Positions 24,775-32,686 of a DNA stretch of 64,000 bases are shown here, in pieces; within the stretch, counting starts at the first letter, position 1; each line of letters opens with the position of its first letter. Made by a program: the position numbers and the translations under genes. The notes under the pieces are model-generated. The model worked only from the letters and a program-made list of their open reading frames with translations. It had not been told where the DNA came from and searched no databases. This stretch comes from Prescottella subtropica (GTDB lineage: Bacteria > Actinomycetota > Actinomycetes > Mycobacteriales > Mycobacteriaceae), in the NCBI RefSeq assembly GCF_005434945.1, contig NZ_SKCH01000001.1:248001-312000 (forward strand), in the 5' to 3' direction.

Positions 24775-25869
24775 TTACGCCTCGATGATGAAGGCCTCGA
24801 GCTCGGCGCGAGCCTTGTCGTCGGGGATCTGGACCGGCGGGGACTTCATCAGGTACGCCGATGCCGGCAGGATCGGGCCACCGAGGCCGCGGTCCTTGGC
24901 GATCTTCGCGGCGCGGATGGCGTCGATGATGATGCCGGCCGAGTTCGGGGAGTCCCACACCTCGAGCTTGTACTCCAGGTTCAGCGGGGCGTCACCGAAG
25001 TTGCGGCCTTCGAGGCGGACGTACGCCCACTTGCGGTCGTCGAGCCACTCGACGTAGTCGGACGGGCCGATGTGGACGTTGCGGTCGTGGACCTTGCCGG
25101 ACAGCGGGCCCTCGAGGATGGAGGTGACGGCCTGCGTCTTCGACACCTTCTTGGACTCCAGACGCTCACGCTCGAGCATGTTCTTGAAGTCCATGTTGCC
25201 GCCGACGTTGAGCTGGTAGGTGCGGTCGAGGATGACGCCGCGATCCTCGAACAGCTTCGCCATCACCCGGTGGGTGATGGTGGCGCCGACCTGGCTCTTG
25301 ATGTCGTCGCCGACGATCGGGACACCGGCGGCACGGAACTTCTCGGCCCACTCCGGGTCGGAGGCGATGAACACGGGCAGCGCGTTGACGAACGCGACAC
25401 CGGCGTCGATGCAGCACTGCGCGTAGAACTTGTCGGCCTCTTCCGAGCCGACCGGCAGGTAGGAGACGAGGACGTCGACCTCGGCAGCCTTGAGCGCGGC
25501 GACGATGTCGACGGGCTCGGCGTCGGAGACCTCGATGGTCTGCGCGTAGTACTTGCCGATGCCGTCGAGCGTCGGGCCACGCTGGACGGGGACGTCCAGC
25601 GGCGGGACGTCGGCGATCTTGATGGTGTTGTTCTCGCTGGCGTTGATCGCCTCGGAGAGGTCGAACCCGACCTTCTTGGCATCGACGTCGAAGGCGGCGA
25701 CGAACTGCACGTCGCGGACGTGGTACTGGCCGAACTTGACGTGCATCAGACCGGGGACGGTCGAGTTCTCGTCCGCGTCCTGGTAGTACTGCACGCCCTG
25801 GACCAGTGACGAGGCACAGTTGCCCACGCCCACAATGGCTACGCGCACCGCGGTGCTGTTGTCACCCAT
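24775..25869 (-). CDS. ino1: Inositol-3-phosphate synthase
   Basis: 364 residues, the usual length for the actinobacterial enzyme. N-terminal NAD-binding segment [22 protein letters not shown], then [69 protein letters not shown] and [16 protein letters not shown], all hallmark blocks. Converts glucose-6-phosphate to inositol-3-phosphate, feeding phosphatidylinositol, PIMs and mycothiol. Overlaps the upstream PadR gene by 8 bp, the same arrangement as Rv0047c-ino1 in M. tuberculosis, so the two form an operon. Cytosolic. Confidence 0.97.
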   Translation of the reverse strand: MGDNSTAVRVAIVGVGNCASSLVQGVQYYQDADENSTVPGLMHVKFGQYHVRDVQFVAAFDVDAKKVGFDLSEAINASENNTIKIADVPPLDVPVQRGPTLDGIGKYYAQTIEVSDAEPVDIVAALKAAEVDVLVSYLPVGSEEADKFYAQCCIDAGVAFVNALPVFIASDPEWAEKFRAAGVPIVGDDIKSQVGATITHRVMAKLFEDRGVILDRTYQLNVGGNMDFKNMLERERLESKKVSKTQAVTSILEGPLSGKVHDRNVHIGPSDYVEWLDDRKWAYVRLEGRNFGDAPLNLEYKLEVWDSPNSAGIIIDAIRAAKIAKDRGLGGPILPASAYLMKSPPVQIPDDKARAELEAFIIEA

Positions 25870-26428
25870 GGTCGGGTTCTCCTTCTTTCTTCTTGGCTGC
25901 TGCTGCTGTTGATGTTTGTTCTGCGGCGATCAGCTCGTTCAGCCACCGCACCTCGCGTTCGCTGGACTCGAGTCCGAGCTGGTGGAGCTGACGGGTGTAG
26001 CGGTCGAGAGACCCCGTTGCCCGCCCGATGGCGTCGCGGAGACCTTCCCGGCGCTCCTCGACCTGACGTCGCCTGCCTTCCAGGATTCGCATCCGCGCTT
26101 CTGCGGGGGTGCGGCTGAAGAAGGCGAGGTGCACGCCGAACCCGTCGTCGGTGTAGTTCTGGGGCCCGGTGTCCGCCACCAGCTCGGAGAAACGCTTCTT
26201 TCCGGCCGGGGTCAGCTCGTACACGCGGCGGGCACGACGCTTGACGGCGCCGTCCTCGCTGCCACCTTCGACGATCAGGCCGTCCGCCTGCATCCGACGC
26301 AGCGTCGGATAGAGCGAACCGTAGGAGAAGGCGCGAAACGCGCCGAGCAGACCGGTCAGCCGCTTACGCAGCTCGTACCCGTGCATCGGTGACTCGAGGA
26401 GCAGCCCGAGAATCGCCAGTTCGAGCAT
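25862..26428 (-). CDS. PadR family transcriptional regulator
   Basis: 188 residues. Winged-helix PadR domain: [62 protein letters not shown], followed by the Vir-like helical C-terminal domain ([15 protein letters not shown]). Overlaps ino1 by 8 bp and lies in the same operon, so it probably controls inositol synthesis and itself. The promoter region 26429-26533 contains a palindrome-like TATATCGCACCGATATATA (26479-26497), a plausible PadR operator. Confidence 0.9.
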   Translation of the reverse strand: MLELAILGLLLESPMHGYELRKRLTGLLGAFRAFSYGSLYPTLRRMQADGLIVEGGSEDGAVKRRARRVYELTPAGKKRFSELVADTGPQNYTDDGFGVHLAFFSRTPAEARMRILEGRRRQVEERREGLRDAIGRATGSLDRYTRQLHQLGLESSEREVRWLNELIAAEQTSTAAAAKKKEGEPDHG

Positions 26429-26478
26429 GACTACACCCCCTGAGTGTCCGGAACATAACCGATCGATGCGATGCCCAA

Positions 26479-26497
26479 CTATATCGCACCGATATAT
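26479..26497. promoter_or_regulatory. AT-rich palindrome before padR-ino1
   Basis: TATATCG-cac-CGATATATA: arms TATATCG and CGATATA around three bases in a stretch much richer in A/T than its surroundings, 51 bp upstream of the PadR start. PadR regulators typically bind ATG- or TATA-like inverted repeats at their own promoters, so this is a reasonable autoregulatory site. Confidence 0.5.
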
Positions 26498-26533
26498 ACG
26501 GACACACTGACGAGTCGCATCTCCACCGCGGAC

Positions 26534-27103
26534 CTACTGGTCGGCCCGGTAGACCTGGTGGACGGTGCCGTCGAATCCGACGGTCAGAAAACCCCGCGCA
26601 CCGGAGTTCTCGTTCCGCACGTCGACGCTCACCACGGGACCGTTGTCGTCGTCCCGGTCCGCGATCAACCGGACGCTCGTCGGGTCGCTCACCCGCAGCG
26701 TGCGATCGGCGCCGCGGAGCAACCCGATCAGCCTGGGCACGTTCGGCCGCAACTCGGCCAGGTCGACGGGCACCCCCTCGGTGCGGCCCGGAGACGTGCC
26801 GTGGTCGGTGAGGCGGCCGTCCTCGTACGTGTACGACTGTCCGAGACCGGGCGACCCCGGCACCGGTCGCGAGATCGACGCGTACCCCGGGGAGACCGTC
26901 AGCTGGTCGACCCGCAGGTCCCCCCACTGCCGGGCGACGTCGTCGAGCATCCGTCCCAGCCCCGCCGCGGTGGTCAGGTCGGTGCCCGTCGCGGCGGCGG
27001 CCGGACCGGCGGGCCGCGGCTCCGACGTGACCGCGACGCCGGCGCACACCAGGACGACGACGGCCGCGAGCGTGACGATCCAGCGAGTGGCCTGCGCGTT
27101 CAC
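26534..27103 (-). CDS. Membrane-anchored ectodomain protein, copy A
   Basis: 189 residues. One N-terminal hydrophobic helix (WIVTLAAVVVLVCAGVAVT) acting as signal anchor, then an outside domain: LGRMLDDVARQWGDLRVDQL, SPGYASISRPVPGSPGLGQSY, PVDLAELRPNVPRLIGLLRGA and the end GFLTVGFDGTVHQVYRADQ. The same domain appears in the gene at 27987 and, more distantly, in the two DUF1707 proteins beside them. GTG start overlaps the stop of the DUF1707 gene (GTGA). Function unknown; likely an envelope complex with its neighbour. Confidence 0.75.
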   Translation of the reverse strand: MNAQATRWIVTLAAVVVLVCAGVAVTSEPRPAGPAAAATGTDLTTAAGLGRMLDDVARQWGDLRVDQLTVSPGYASISRPVPGSPGLGQSYTYEDGRLTDHGTSPGRTEGVPVDLAELRPNVPRLIGLLRGADRTLRVSDPTSVRLIADRDDDNGPVVSVDVRNENSGARGFLTVGFDGTVHQVYRADQ

Positions 27104-27942
27104 CGGTCCTCCACGGGGAAGACGTCGACGACGGTGCCGTCCATGCGGGTGTCGATCATGCCCGTTCGTTCCTCCCGGTCCTCGAACAGCACCGAGACCA
27201 GCACGTCGCCGGCCAACGTCGGACGCACGTGGATGTGCTCCACCGTCGCCGACAGCAGACCGACCCGGCCCGGCCCGGTCGCGAGCACGTCGGCGAGCCG
27301 GTCGACGTCGAGGTCCGCGAGGTCGACGTCGACCGTGCCCATGTCGCGGCTGTCCGGCTGCCCCGCCGCCGAGAAGCCGCCGCGGAAGACCCATTCCTGC
27401 TCGCGGTGCGGCTGGTCCGCGAGCATCCGGGTCGCCATCGTGTAGTCCGGGAAGAAGATCACGTCGTCCACCCGCAGATCCTCGAATTTCTCCTCGTACC
27501 GGTGCAGGAAGTCGCGGACCCCCGCGGGCGAGACGGGGTCGAGCGGCTCGATCACGATCGGCTCCGGCTCGCCGGCCGGTGCCGGTTCGGCGACGGACAC
27601 CGGGTCGGACGCCGCACCGCCACGGTTCGTGTACTGCGCCGTCGCGAGGACCGCCACCACCGCGACGGCGACCGCGGCCACCGCACGGACAGGGATCCGA
27701 CGATCCACCGGCGCCGCGGACTCTGGTGCCGGCTCGGCCGCGGTGAGGTGTTCGGGGACCTGGAGATCCGCGACGAGGGCCGCGAGCTGCCGGAGCGTGC
27801 TCGCCTCCATGGCCTTCTCGGTCCGCGCCCGGTGCTCGGCCTCGTCGAGTTGGCCGTCTCCGTACCCGGCGTCGAGCAGCGTGCACGCGCGGACCCGATC
27901 GCGGTCACGCGCACGCATTCCGGACGAGGCTCGCTGGGGCAC
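27100..27942 (-). CDS. DUF1707 membrane protein with ectodomain, copy A
   Basis: 280 residues. N-terminal DUF1707 domain (RARDRDRVRACTLLDAGYGD then GQLDEAEHRARTEKAMEAST), a transmembrane helix around 86-104, a Pro-rich linker and an outside domain with FLHRYEEKFEDLRVDDVIFF and TVDVDLADLDVDRLADVL. The GTG start is fixed by TAGGAT 7 nt upstream. Position next to padR-ino1 corresponds to Rv0048c of M. tuberculosis. Upstream half of a two-gene unit that is duplicated in tandem (27987-29461). Confidence 0.8.
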   Translation of the reverse strand: MPQRASSGMRARDRDRVRACTLLDAGYGDGQLDEAEHRARTEKAMEASTLRQLAALVADLQVPEHLTAAEPAPESAAPVDRRIPVRAVAAVAVAVVAVLATAQYTNRGGAASDPVSVAEPAPAGEPEPIVIEPLDPVSPAGVRDFLHRYEEKFEDLRVDDVIFFPDYTMATRMLADQPHREQEWVFRGGFSAAGQPDSRDMGTVDVDLADLDVDRLADVLATGPGRVGLLSATVEHIHVRPTLAGDVLVSVLFEDREERTGMIDTRMDGTVVDVFPVEDR

Positions 27943-27949
27943 CCGGCCG

Positions 27950-27955
27950 ATCCTA
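27950..27955 (-). promoter_or_regulatory. -10 element of leaderless DUF1707 gene, copy A
   Basis: TAGGAT on the minus strand, 7 nt before the GTG at 27942. The duplicated gene at 29461 has the identical hexamer at the identical distance. Confidence 0.6.
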
Positions 27956-27986
27956 GAGAACCGACCGGAATGTCGGGGTGTGCCGG

Positions 27987-28583
27987 TCAGCGGTCGGCGC
28001 GCCGGACTTCCAGGACTTCGCCGTCGAAGCCCATGGTCAGGTAGCCGCGCGTGCCCTGGTCCGGGTTGCTCAGATAGATCCCGGCCCCGGGACCGTGCTC
28101 GTTCTGCTTGACGGAGATGTGCGCGGCCGTGGGGCCGTCGACGGCGAGTGTGCGCTCGGCGCCGTAGAACAGGCCGATCAGGGTGGGCACGTTCGGGCGC
28201 AGCGGTGCCAGATCGACTGCTGGATCACCGCCGGGGCGGCGCGGCGAGGGGACACCGGACTCGGTGAACTGGGCGGCACCCCCATCGACTTCATAGGTGT
28301 ATGCCTGCGCCAGTGCGGGTTTCCCCGGCACCCGGCGTTCCAGCCGCGCGTACCCGGGATGCACATCCAGCTCGTCGACCTCGGAGTCCCCGAACTTCTG
28401 TCGAATCTCGTCGAGCAACCGGTCGAGTCCCGCCGCGGTGGTCAGCTCCGCCGCGTCCGCCTCGGACCTGGCCGATACGGGCGAATCGCTCGAGTTCGAC
28501 AGTCCGGCGACGGCGGCGATGCCACCGATCGCGAGGGCCGCTGCCGCGGCGAGTGCCGCGATCACACGACGAGTGCCGGACAT
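27987..28583 (-). CDS. Membrane-anchored ectodomain protein, copy B
   Basis: 198 residues. Signal-anchor helix (VIAALAAAAALAIGGIAAVAG), then the same outside domain as copy A: LDRLLDEIRQKFGDSEVDEL, HPGYARLERRVPGKPALAQAY, AVDLAPLRPNVPTLIGLFYGA and the end GYLTMGFDGEVLEVRRADR. Separated from the upstream DUF1707 gene by two bases. Paralog produced by tandem duplication of the two-gene unit. Function not known. Confidence 0.75.
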   Translation of the reverse strand: MSGTRRVIAALAAAAALAIGGIAAVAGLSNSSDSPVSARSEADAAELTTAAGLDRLLDEIRQKFGDSEVDELDVHPGYARLERRVPGKPALAQAYTYEVDGGAAQFTESGVPSPRRPGGDPAVDLAPLRPNVPTLIGLFYGAERTLAVDGPTAAHISVKQNEHGPGAGIYLSNPDQGTRGYLTMGFDGEVLEVRRADR

Positions 28584-28585
28584 CG

Positions 28586-29461
28586 TCAGTTCCCTCCGGC
28601 CGACGGAGTGGAGACGAAGGTGACCCGACCGTCGAACGTCGCAAAGAGGTAGCCGGTGCGGGTGGAGGGATCCTTGACGTAGATGCCGATCTCGGGGTCG
28701 GCGGTGATCGGATCGGGACGGACGATGATGTAGTCGATCCGGCCCGCCGGCAGCCCCACCCGCATCGGAGCCTCCGCGATCAGGTCACGGAACCGGTCGA
28801 TCTCGATCTCCGCGAGATCGACCGTCGAATCGGAGGTACGAGAGGTCGGTGGCCCGCTCGGTTCGAACCCGCGGTAGTAGTCCCAGCGCTGGGCACGATG
28901 CGGCTGCTCGGGAAGCATGCGGGTGAACGTGCCGTGACTCTGCGCGAGATACAGATCGTCGACGATCCCGTCGCCGAACTTGTCGTGGAACTGCCGCCGG
29001 AACTCCGCGAACCCGTCGGCGGTCGCCGTGTCGATCGGCTCGATCACGATCGGCGCCGGCTCCCCCTCGGGCCGCGCGGGCTGCACCGGTGCCGGGGCGG
29101 CGACCGTCTCGGCGGGCGGCGTCGGATCGCCGTCGTCGCGGGTCCCCACGACCACCAGGGTCACGACAGCCACCACGACGGTCACCGCGGTCACCGCGGC
29201 CACCACGGCCGCGGCGAACCGGGCCGGGATCGGCCGCCGCGGCGGCGGTGGGACGTCGCCCAGCAGGCGGTCGGGGATCTGCAGATCCTCGGTGAGGGCA
29301 TCGAGGTCGGCGAGCGTCTTCGCCGTCATCGCCACGTCGGTGCGGGACCGGTACTCGCTCGCGTCGAGTTGGCCGTCGCTGTAGCCGACGTCGAGCATCC
29401 CGCACGTGCGGACCCGATCGAGGTCGCGCGCACGGGTTCGCGGTGACGCTTGCCGGGACAC
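28586..29461 (-). CDS. DUF1707 membrane protein with ectodomain, copy B
   Basis: 291 residues from GTG 29461. DUF1707 domain (RARDLDRVRTCGMLDVGYSD then GQLDASEYRSRTDVAM), a strongly hydrophobic helix (AAAVVAAVTAVTVVVAVVTL), Pro-rich linker, outside domain with FRRQFHDKFGDGIVDDLYLA and TVDLAEIEIDRFRDLIAEAP. The frame stays open 24 codons upstream, but the start is set by TAGGAT 7 nt before this GTG and by alignment with copy A, which has the same length before RARD. Upstream partner of the copy B ectodomain gene. Confidence 0.8.
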   Translation of the reverse strand: MSRQASPRTRARDLDRVRTCGMLDVGYSDGQLDASEYRSRTDVAMTAKTLADLDALTEDLQIPDRLLGDVPPPPRRPIPARFAAAVVAAVTAVTVVVAVVTLVVVGTRDDGDPTPPAETVAAPAPVQPARPEGEPAPIVIEPIDTATADGFAEFRRQFHDKFGDGIVDDLYLAQSHGTFTRMLPEQPHRAQRWDYYRGFEPSGPPTSRTSDSTVDLAEIEIDRFRDLIAEAPMRVGLPAGRIDYIIVRPDPITADPEIGIYVKDPSTRTGYLFATFDGRVTFVSTPSAGGN

Positions 29462-29468
29462 TCCTGGG

Positions 29469-29474
29469 ATCCTA
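29469..29474 (-). promoter_or_regulatory. -10 element of leaderless DUF1707 gene, copy B
   Basis: TAGGAT on the minus strand, 7 nt before GTG 29461. Supports the shorter start. Confidence 0.6.
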
Positions 29475-29593
29475 GGAAATTGTCCGAAATGCCGCTCGAC
29501 CACGTCTGGGAGCCATCGGACACCGCCTGTCAAGAGCGTGTGTCGGTCCCCACGTGCGACGGTCCGACGGGTCCTGTCCGTCCGGGACGCACG

Positions 29594-29599
29594 TACTCT
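29594..29599 (+). promoter_or_regulatory. -10 element of leaderless DUF5318 gene
   Basis: TACTCT, six bases before the GTG at 29606, with no Shine-Dalgarno between. Confidence 0.6.
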
Positions 29600-29605
29600 G
29601 GTCGC

Positions 29606-30028
29606 GTGCGGATACAGCGGCAGGTCGTGGACTACGCGCTGCAGCGACGGTCACTGCTCGCCGAGGTGTACTCGGGGCGGACCGGCGTCAGCGAGGTCTG
29701 CGATGCGAGCCCGTACCTGCTGCGTGCGGCCAAGTTCCACGGCCGCGGCAGCGAGGTGATGTGCCCCGTCTGCCGCAAGGAAGAACTGACCCTGGTGTCC
29801 TGGGTGTTCGGCGACAAGCTGGGCCCGGTGACGGGTTCGGCACGGACCCCCGAGGAGATCGTCCGGTTGGCCGCGACCGAGGAGGAATTCTCGGTGCACG
29901 TGGTCGAGGTGTGCCGCACATGCAGCTGGAACCACCTGGTCCAGTCCTACGTTCTCGGTGCGGTGCCGGTACCGAAACAGCGGAGGCGAACCGCCGCGAG
30001 TCGCTCCCGCCGCACCGCCAGCGAGTAG
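29606..30028 (+). CDS. DUF5318-like zinc-ribbon protein (Rv0049 position)
   Basis: 140 residues. Begins MRIQRQVVDYALQRRSLLAE, continues with DASPYLLRAAKFHG, a CPVC pair near residue 53, and a CRTC pair near 106 that together make a likely zinc ribbon; the tail is basic. Matches the conserved actinobacterial protein encoded before ponA1. Cytosolic, perhaps nucleic-acid associated; role unknown. It precedes the PBP gene by 70 bp. Start chosen from the TACTCT hexamer and conserved N-terminus. Confidence 0.8.
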   Translation: MRIQRQVVDYALQRRSLLAEVYSGRTGVSEVCDASPYLLRAAKFHGRGSEVMCPVCRKEELTLVSWVFGDKLGPVTGSARTPEEIVRLAATEEEFSVHVVEVCRTCSWNHLVQSYVLGAVPVPKQRRRTAASRSRRTASE

Positions 30029-30098
30029 GACGCCGACAGCTGCGCCCACCGGCAACCGAGGACTGTTCGACAGTCACCCGACTACTGGAGATTGGTAC

Positions 30099-32663
30099 GT
30101 GAGTTCCCCCAACACGCCGCAGGGCGGCCGACCCGACGGGCCGAACCGGCCCGGCGGGCCCCAACAGAGTGGACGACCGACCGGGCAACAGCCCGGCCGT
30201 CCCGTGAACGGGCCCGCCGGTCCGCCGCCGCGCCGCAACCCGGGTCCGCCGCCGGTCGGTCGGCCCGTGCCCCGCCAGGGCCAGGGGCCGGGAGCTCCGC
30301 GTCCCGCCCAGCAGCGTCCCGTCCCGCCACGTCCCACCCAGCAGCAGCCCGTCCCGCCGCGTCCGGCCCCGCCGCGTCCCGCGCAGGGCGGCGGTGGCGG
30401 CCGTCCTCCGGGACCGCCGCCCGTGCCCCCCGGCAAGTCCGGTGGCGGATCCGACGGGGAGCCGCCGAAGCCGTCGAACAAGAAGATGACACCGAAGCGC
30501 TGGAAGATCGTCCGGCGCACGGTGCTCGCGGCCGTCGCGCTCGGTGTGATCGTGCCGATCCTGACGTTCATGGTCGCGTACGTCGCCGCAGACGTGCCCC
30601 GCCCCGGCGACATGAAGACCAACCAGGTCGCGACGCTCCTCGCCTCGGACGGGACGACGGAGATCACCCGGGTCGTGCCGCCGGAAGGCAACCGCACCGA
30701 GGTCACCATCGACCAGATCCCGCTGCACGTGCGCAACGCCGTGCTCGCGGCGGAGGACCGCAACTTCTACTCCAACCCCGGCTTCTCGATCAGCGGTTTC
30801 GGGCGTGCCGCCCGCGACAACCTGCTCGGCCGCGACAGCGCCGGCGGTGGCTCGACCATCACCCAGCAGTACGTCAAGAACGCGATGGTCGGCTCCGAAC
30901 GCTCCCTCACCCGCAAGATGAAGGAACTGGTCATCTCGTCGAAGATGGCCAAGCAGTGGTCGAAGGACGAGATCCTCGCCGCCTACCTGAACACCATCTA
31001 CTTCGGGCGCGGCGCGTACGGCATCGCCGCCGCATCGCAGTCGTACTTCGGTAAGCCCGTCGAGAGCCTCACCGTCTCCGAGGGTGCACTGCTGGCCGCG
31101 GTCATCCAGCAGCCGTCCGGGCTGGACCCCGAGTTCAACCGGGCCGGCGCCGAAACCCGCTGGGGCTACGTCCTCGAAGGCATGGTCGACACCGGCACGC
31201 TCGCCGCCGCCGATCGGGCCGCCGCCCAGTTCCCGCAGACCATCCCCAGCGCCGAGGTCGACTACGGCAACAGTGGCGGTCCGGAGGGGCTGATCAAACG
31301 TCAGGTGCTCACCGAACTGTCGGCGGCAGGGATCAGCGACCAGGACCTCAACACCGAGGGCCTGCAGATCACCACCACGATCGACCCGGCGGCGCAGCAG
31401 GCCGCGGTGAACGCGGTGGAGACGTACATGGAGGGCGAGCCGTCCGAGCTGCGCACCGCCGTCGTCTCCGTCGACCCGCACACCGGCGCCGTACGCGCCT
31501 ACTACGGCGGCACCGACGGCACCGGCTACGACTTCGCGAACGCCGGCCTGCAGACCGGCTCGTCGTTCAAGGTGTTCGGTCTGGCCGCGGCCCTCGACCA
31601 GGGCATCCCGCTGTCGCAGATGTACGACAGTGGTCCACTCAACGTCCACGGCATCTCCATCGGCAACGTCGGCGGCGAATCCTGCGGCACCTGCACCATC
31701 GCCGAGGCGCTCAAGCGGTCGCTCAACACGAGCTTCTACCGGATGATGCTGCAGATGGACAACGGCCCGCAGGCCATCGCCGACTTGGCGCACGAGGCCG
31801 GAATCCCGAAGGACATCCCGGGTGTGGGCGCGTCGCTCACCGAGCCGGACGGCAACGGCCCCAACAACGGCATCGTGCTGGGCCAGTACCAGTCCCGTCC
31901 GCTCGACATGGCGTCCGCGTACGCGACGCTCGCCGCGTCCGGCGTCTACCACGAGCCGTACTTCGTGCAGAAGGTCGTCACCTCCGACGGCACCACTCTG
32001 CTCGACCGTGGCACCCCGACCGGGGACAAGCGCATCGACGCCGCCGTCGCCGACAACACGACGGCCGCGATGGTCCCGATCGCCGGGTACTCCAACGGCC
32101 ACAACCTCGCCGGTGGTCGCCCGTCGGCGTCGAAGACCGGTACCGCGCAGCTCGGCGACACCGGAAAGAACAAGGACGCCTGGATGGTCGGCTACACCCC
32201 GTCGCTGTCGACCGCGGTGTGGGTGGGTACCGAGCAGGGCCTGCCGCTCGAGAACAGCTGGGGCGGCATGATCTACGGCTCCGGTCTGCCGTCGGACATC
32301 TGGAAGGGCACGATGGACGGCGCACTCAAGGGCACCGACGTCGAGAAGTTCCCGACCCCCGATCCGATCGCCGGCGTCGCGGGCGTACCCGCCTACACGG
32401 CGCCCGCACCGCCGAAGACGTCCGCACCGTCCACCTCGGCCCCGTCCACGACGACGACCCCGCCGCTGCAGATCACCACGAGCAACGTGGAGATCCTGCC
32501 GGGTGTGACGATCCCGATCCCGGGTATCGCGCCGGGTCGCACCACCGAGACGACGGAACCGGGCTACGGCGGCACCACCGACGAGTCGACGACGGAACCG
32601 GCGCTGCCCGAGGGCGGCCCGGCGGCACGCGGACAGCAGCAGCGGCCCGTCCCCGTCGGATAG
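30099..32663 (+). CDS. ponA1: Class A penicillin-binding protein PonA1-like (third of three)
   Basis: 854 residues. A Pro/Gly/Arg-rich cytoplasmic tail of about 135 residues (repeated PPRP units), one transmembrane helix (TVLAAVALGVIVPILTFMVA), GT51 domain (EDRNFYSNPG, GGGSTITQQYVKN), transpeptidase with SSFK at Ser488, SLN at 541-543 and KTGTAQ at 679, then a Thr/Pro linker containing NVEILPGVTIPIPG. By position between the DUF5318 and GT87-like genes it is the PonA1 counterpart. In mycobacteria the tail takes part in regulation. GTG start with GGAG 8 nt upstream. Intact. Confidence 0.93.
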   Translation: MSSPNTPQGGRPDGPNRPGGPQQSGRPTGQQPGRPVNGPAGPPPRRNPGPPPVGRPVPRQGQGPGAPRPAQQRPVPPRPTQQQPVPPRPAPPRPAQGGGGGRPPGPPPVPPGKSGGGSDGEPPKPSNKKMTPKRWKIVRRTVLAAVALGVIVPILTFMVAYVAADVPRPGDMKTNQVATLLASDGTTEITRVVPPEGNRTEVTIDQIPLHVRNAVLAAEDRNFYSNPGFSISGFGRAARDNLLGRDSAGGGSTITQQYVKNAMVGSERSLTRKMKELVISSKMAKQWSKDEILAAYLNTIYFGRGAYGIAAASQSYFGKPVESLTVSEGALLAAVIQQPSGLDPEFNRAGAETRWGYVLEGMVDTGTLAAADRAAAQFPQTIPSAEVDYGNSGGPEGLIKRQVLTELSAAGISDQDLNTEGLQITTTIDPAAQQAAVNAVETYMEGEPSELRTAVVSVDPHTGAVRAYYGGTDGTGYDFANAGLQTGSSFKVFGLAAALDQGIPLSQMYDSGPLNVHGISIGNVGGESCGTCTIAEALKRSLNTSFYRMMLQMDNGPQAIADLAHEAGIPKDIPGVGASLTEPDGNGPNNGIVLGQYQSRPLDMASAYATLAASGVYHEPYFVQKVVTSDGTTLLDRGTPTGDKRIDAAVADNTTAAMVPIAGYSNGHNLAGGRPSASKTGTAQLGDTGKNKDAWMVGYTPSLSTAVWVGTEQGLPLENSWGGMIYGSGLPSDIWKGTMDGALKGTDVEKFPTPDPIAGVAGVPAYTAPAPPKTSAPSTSAPSTTTTPPLQITTSNVEILPGVTIPIPGIAPGRTTETTEPGYGGTTDESTTEPALPEGGPAARGQQQRPVPVG

Positions 32664-32674
32664 CCGCATCCCGG

Positions 32675-32680
32675 TAGCCT
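32675..32680 (+). promoter_or_regulatory. -10 element of leaderless GT87-like gene
   Basis: TAGCCT, six bases before GTG 32687, in the 23-bp gap after the PBP gene. Confidence 0.55.
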
Positions 32681-32686
32681 CGCGGG

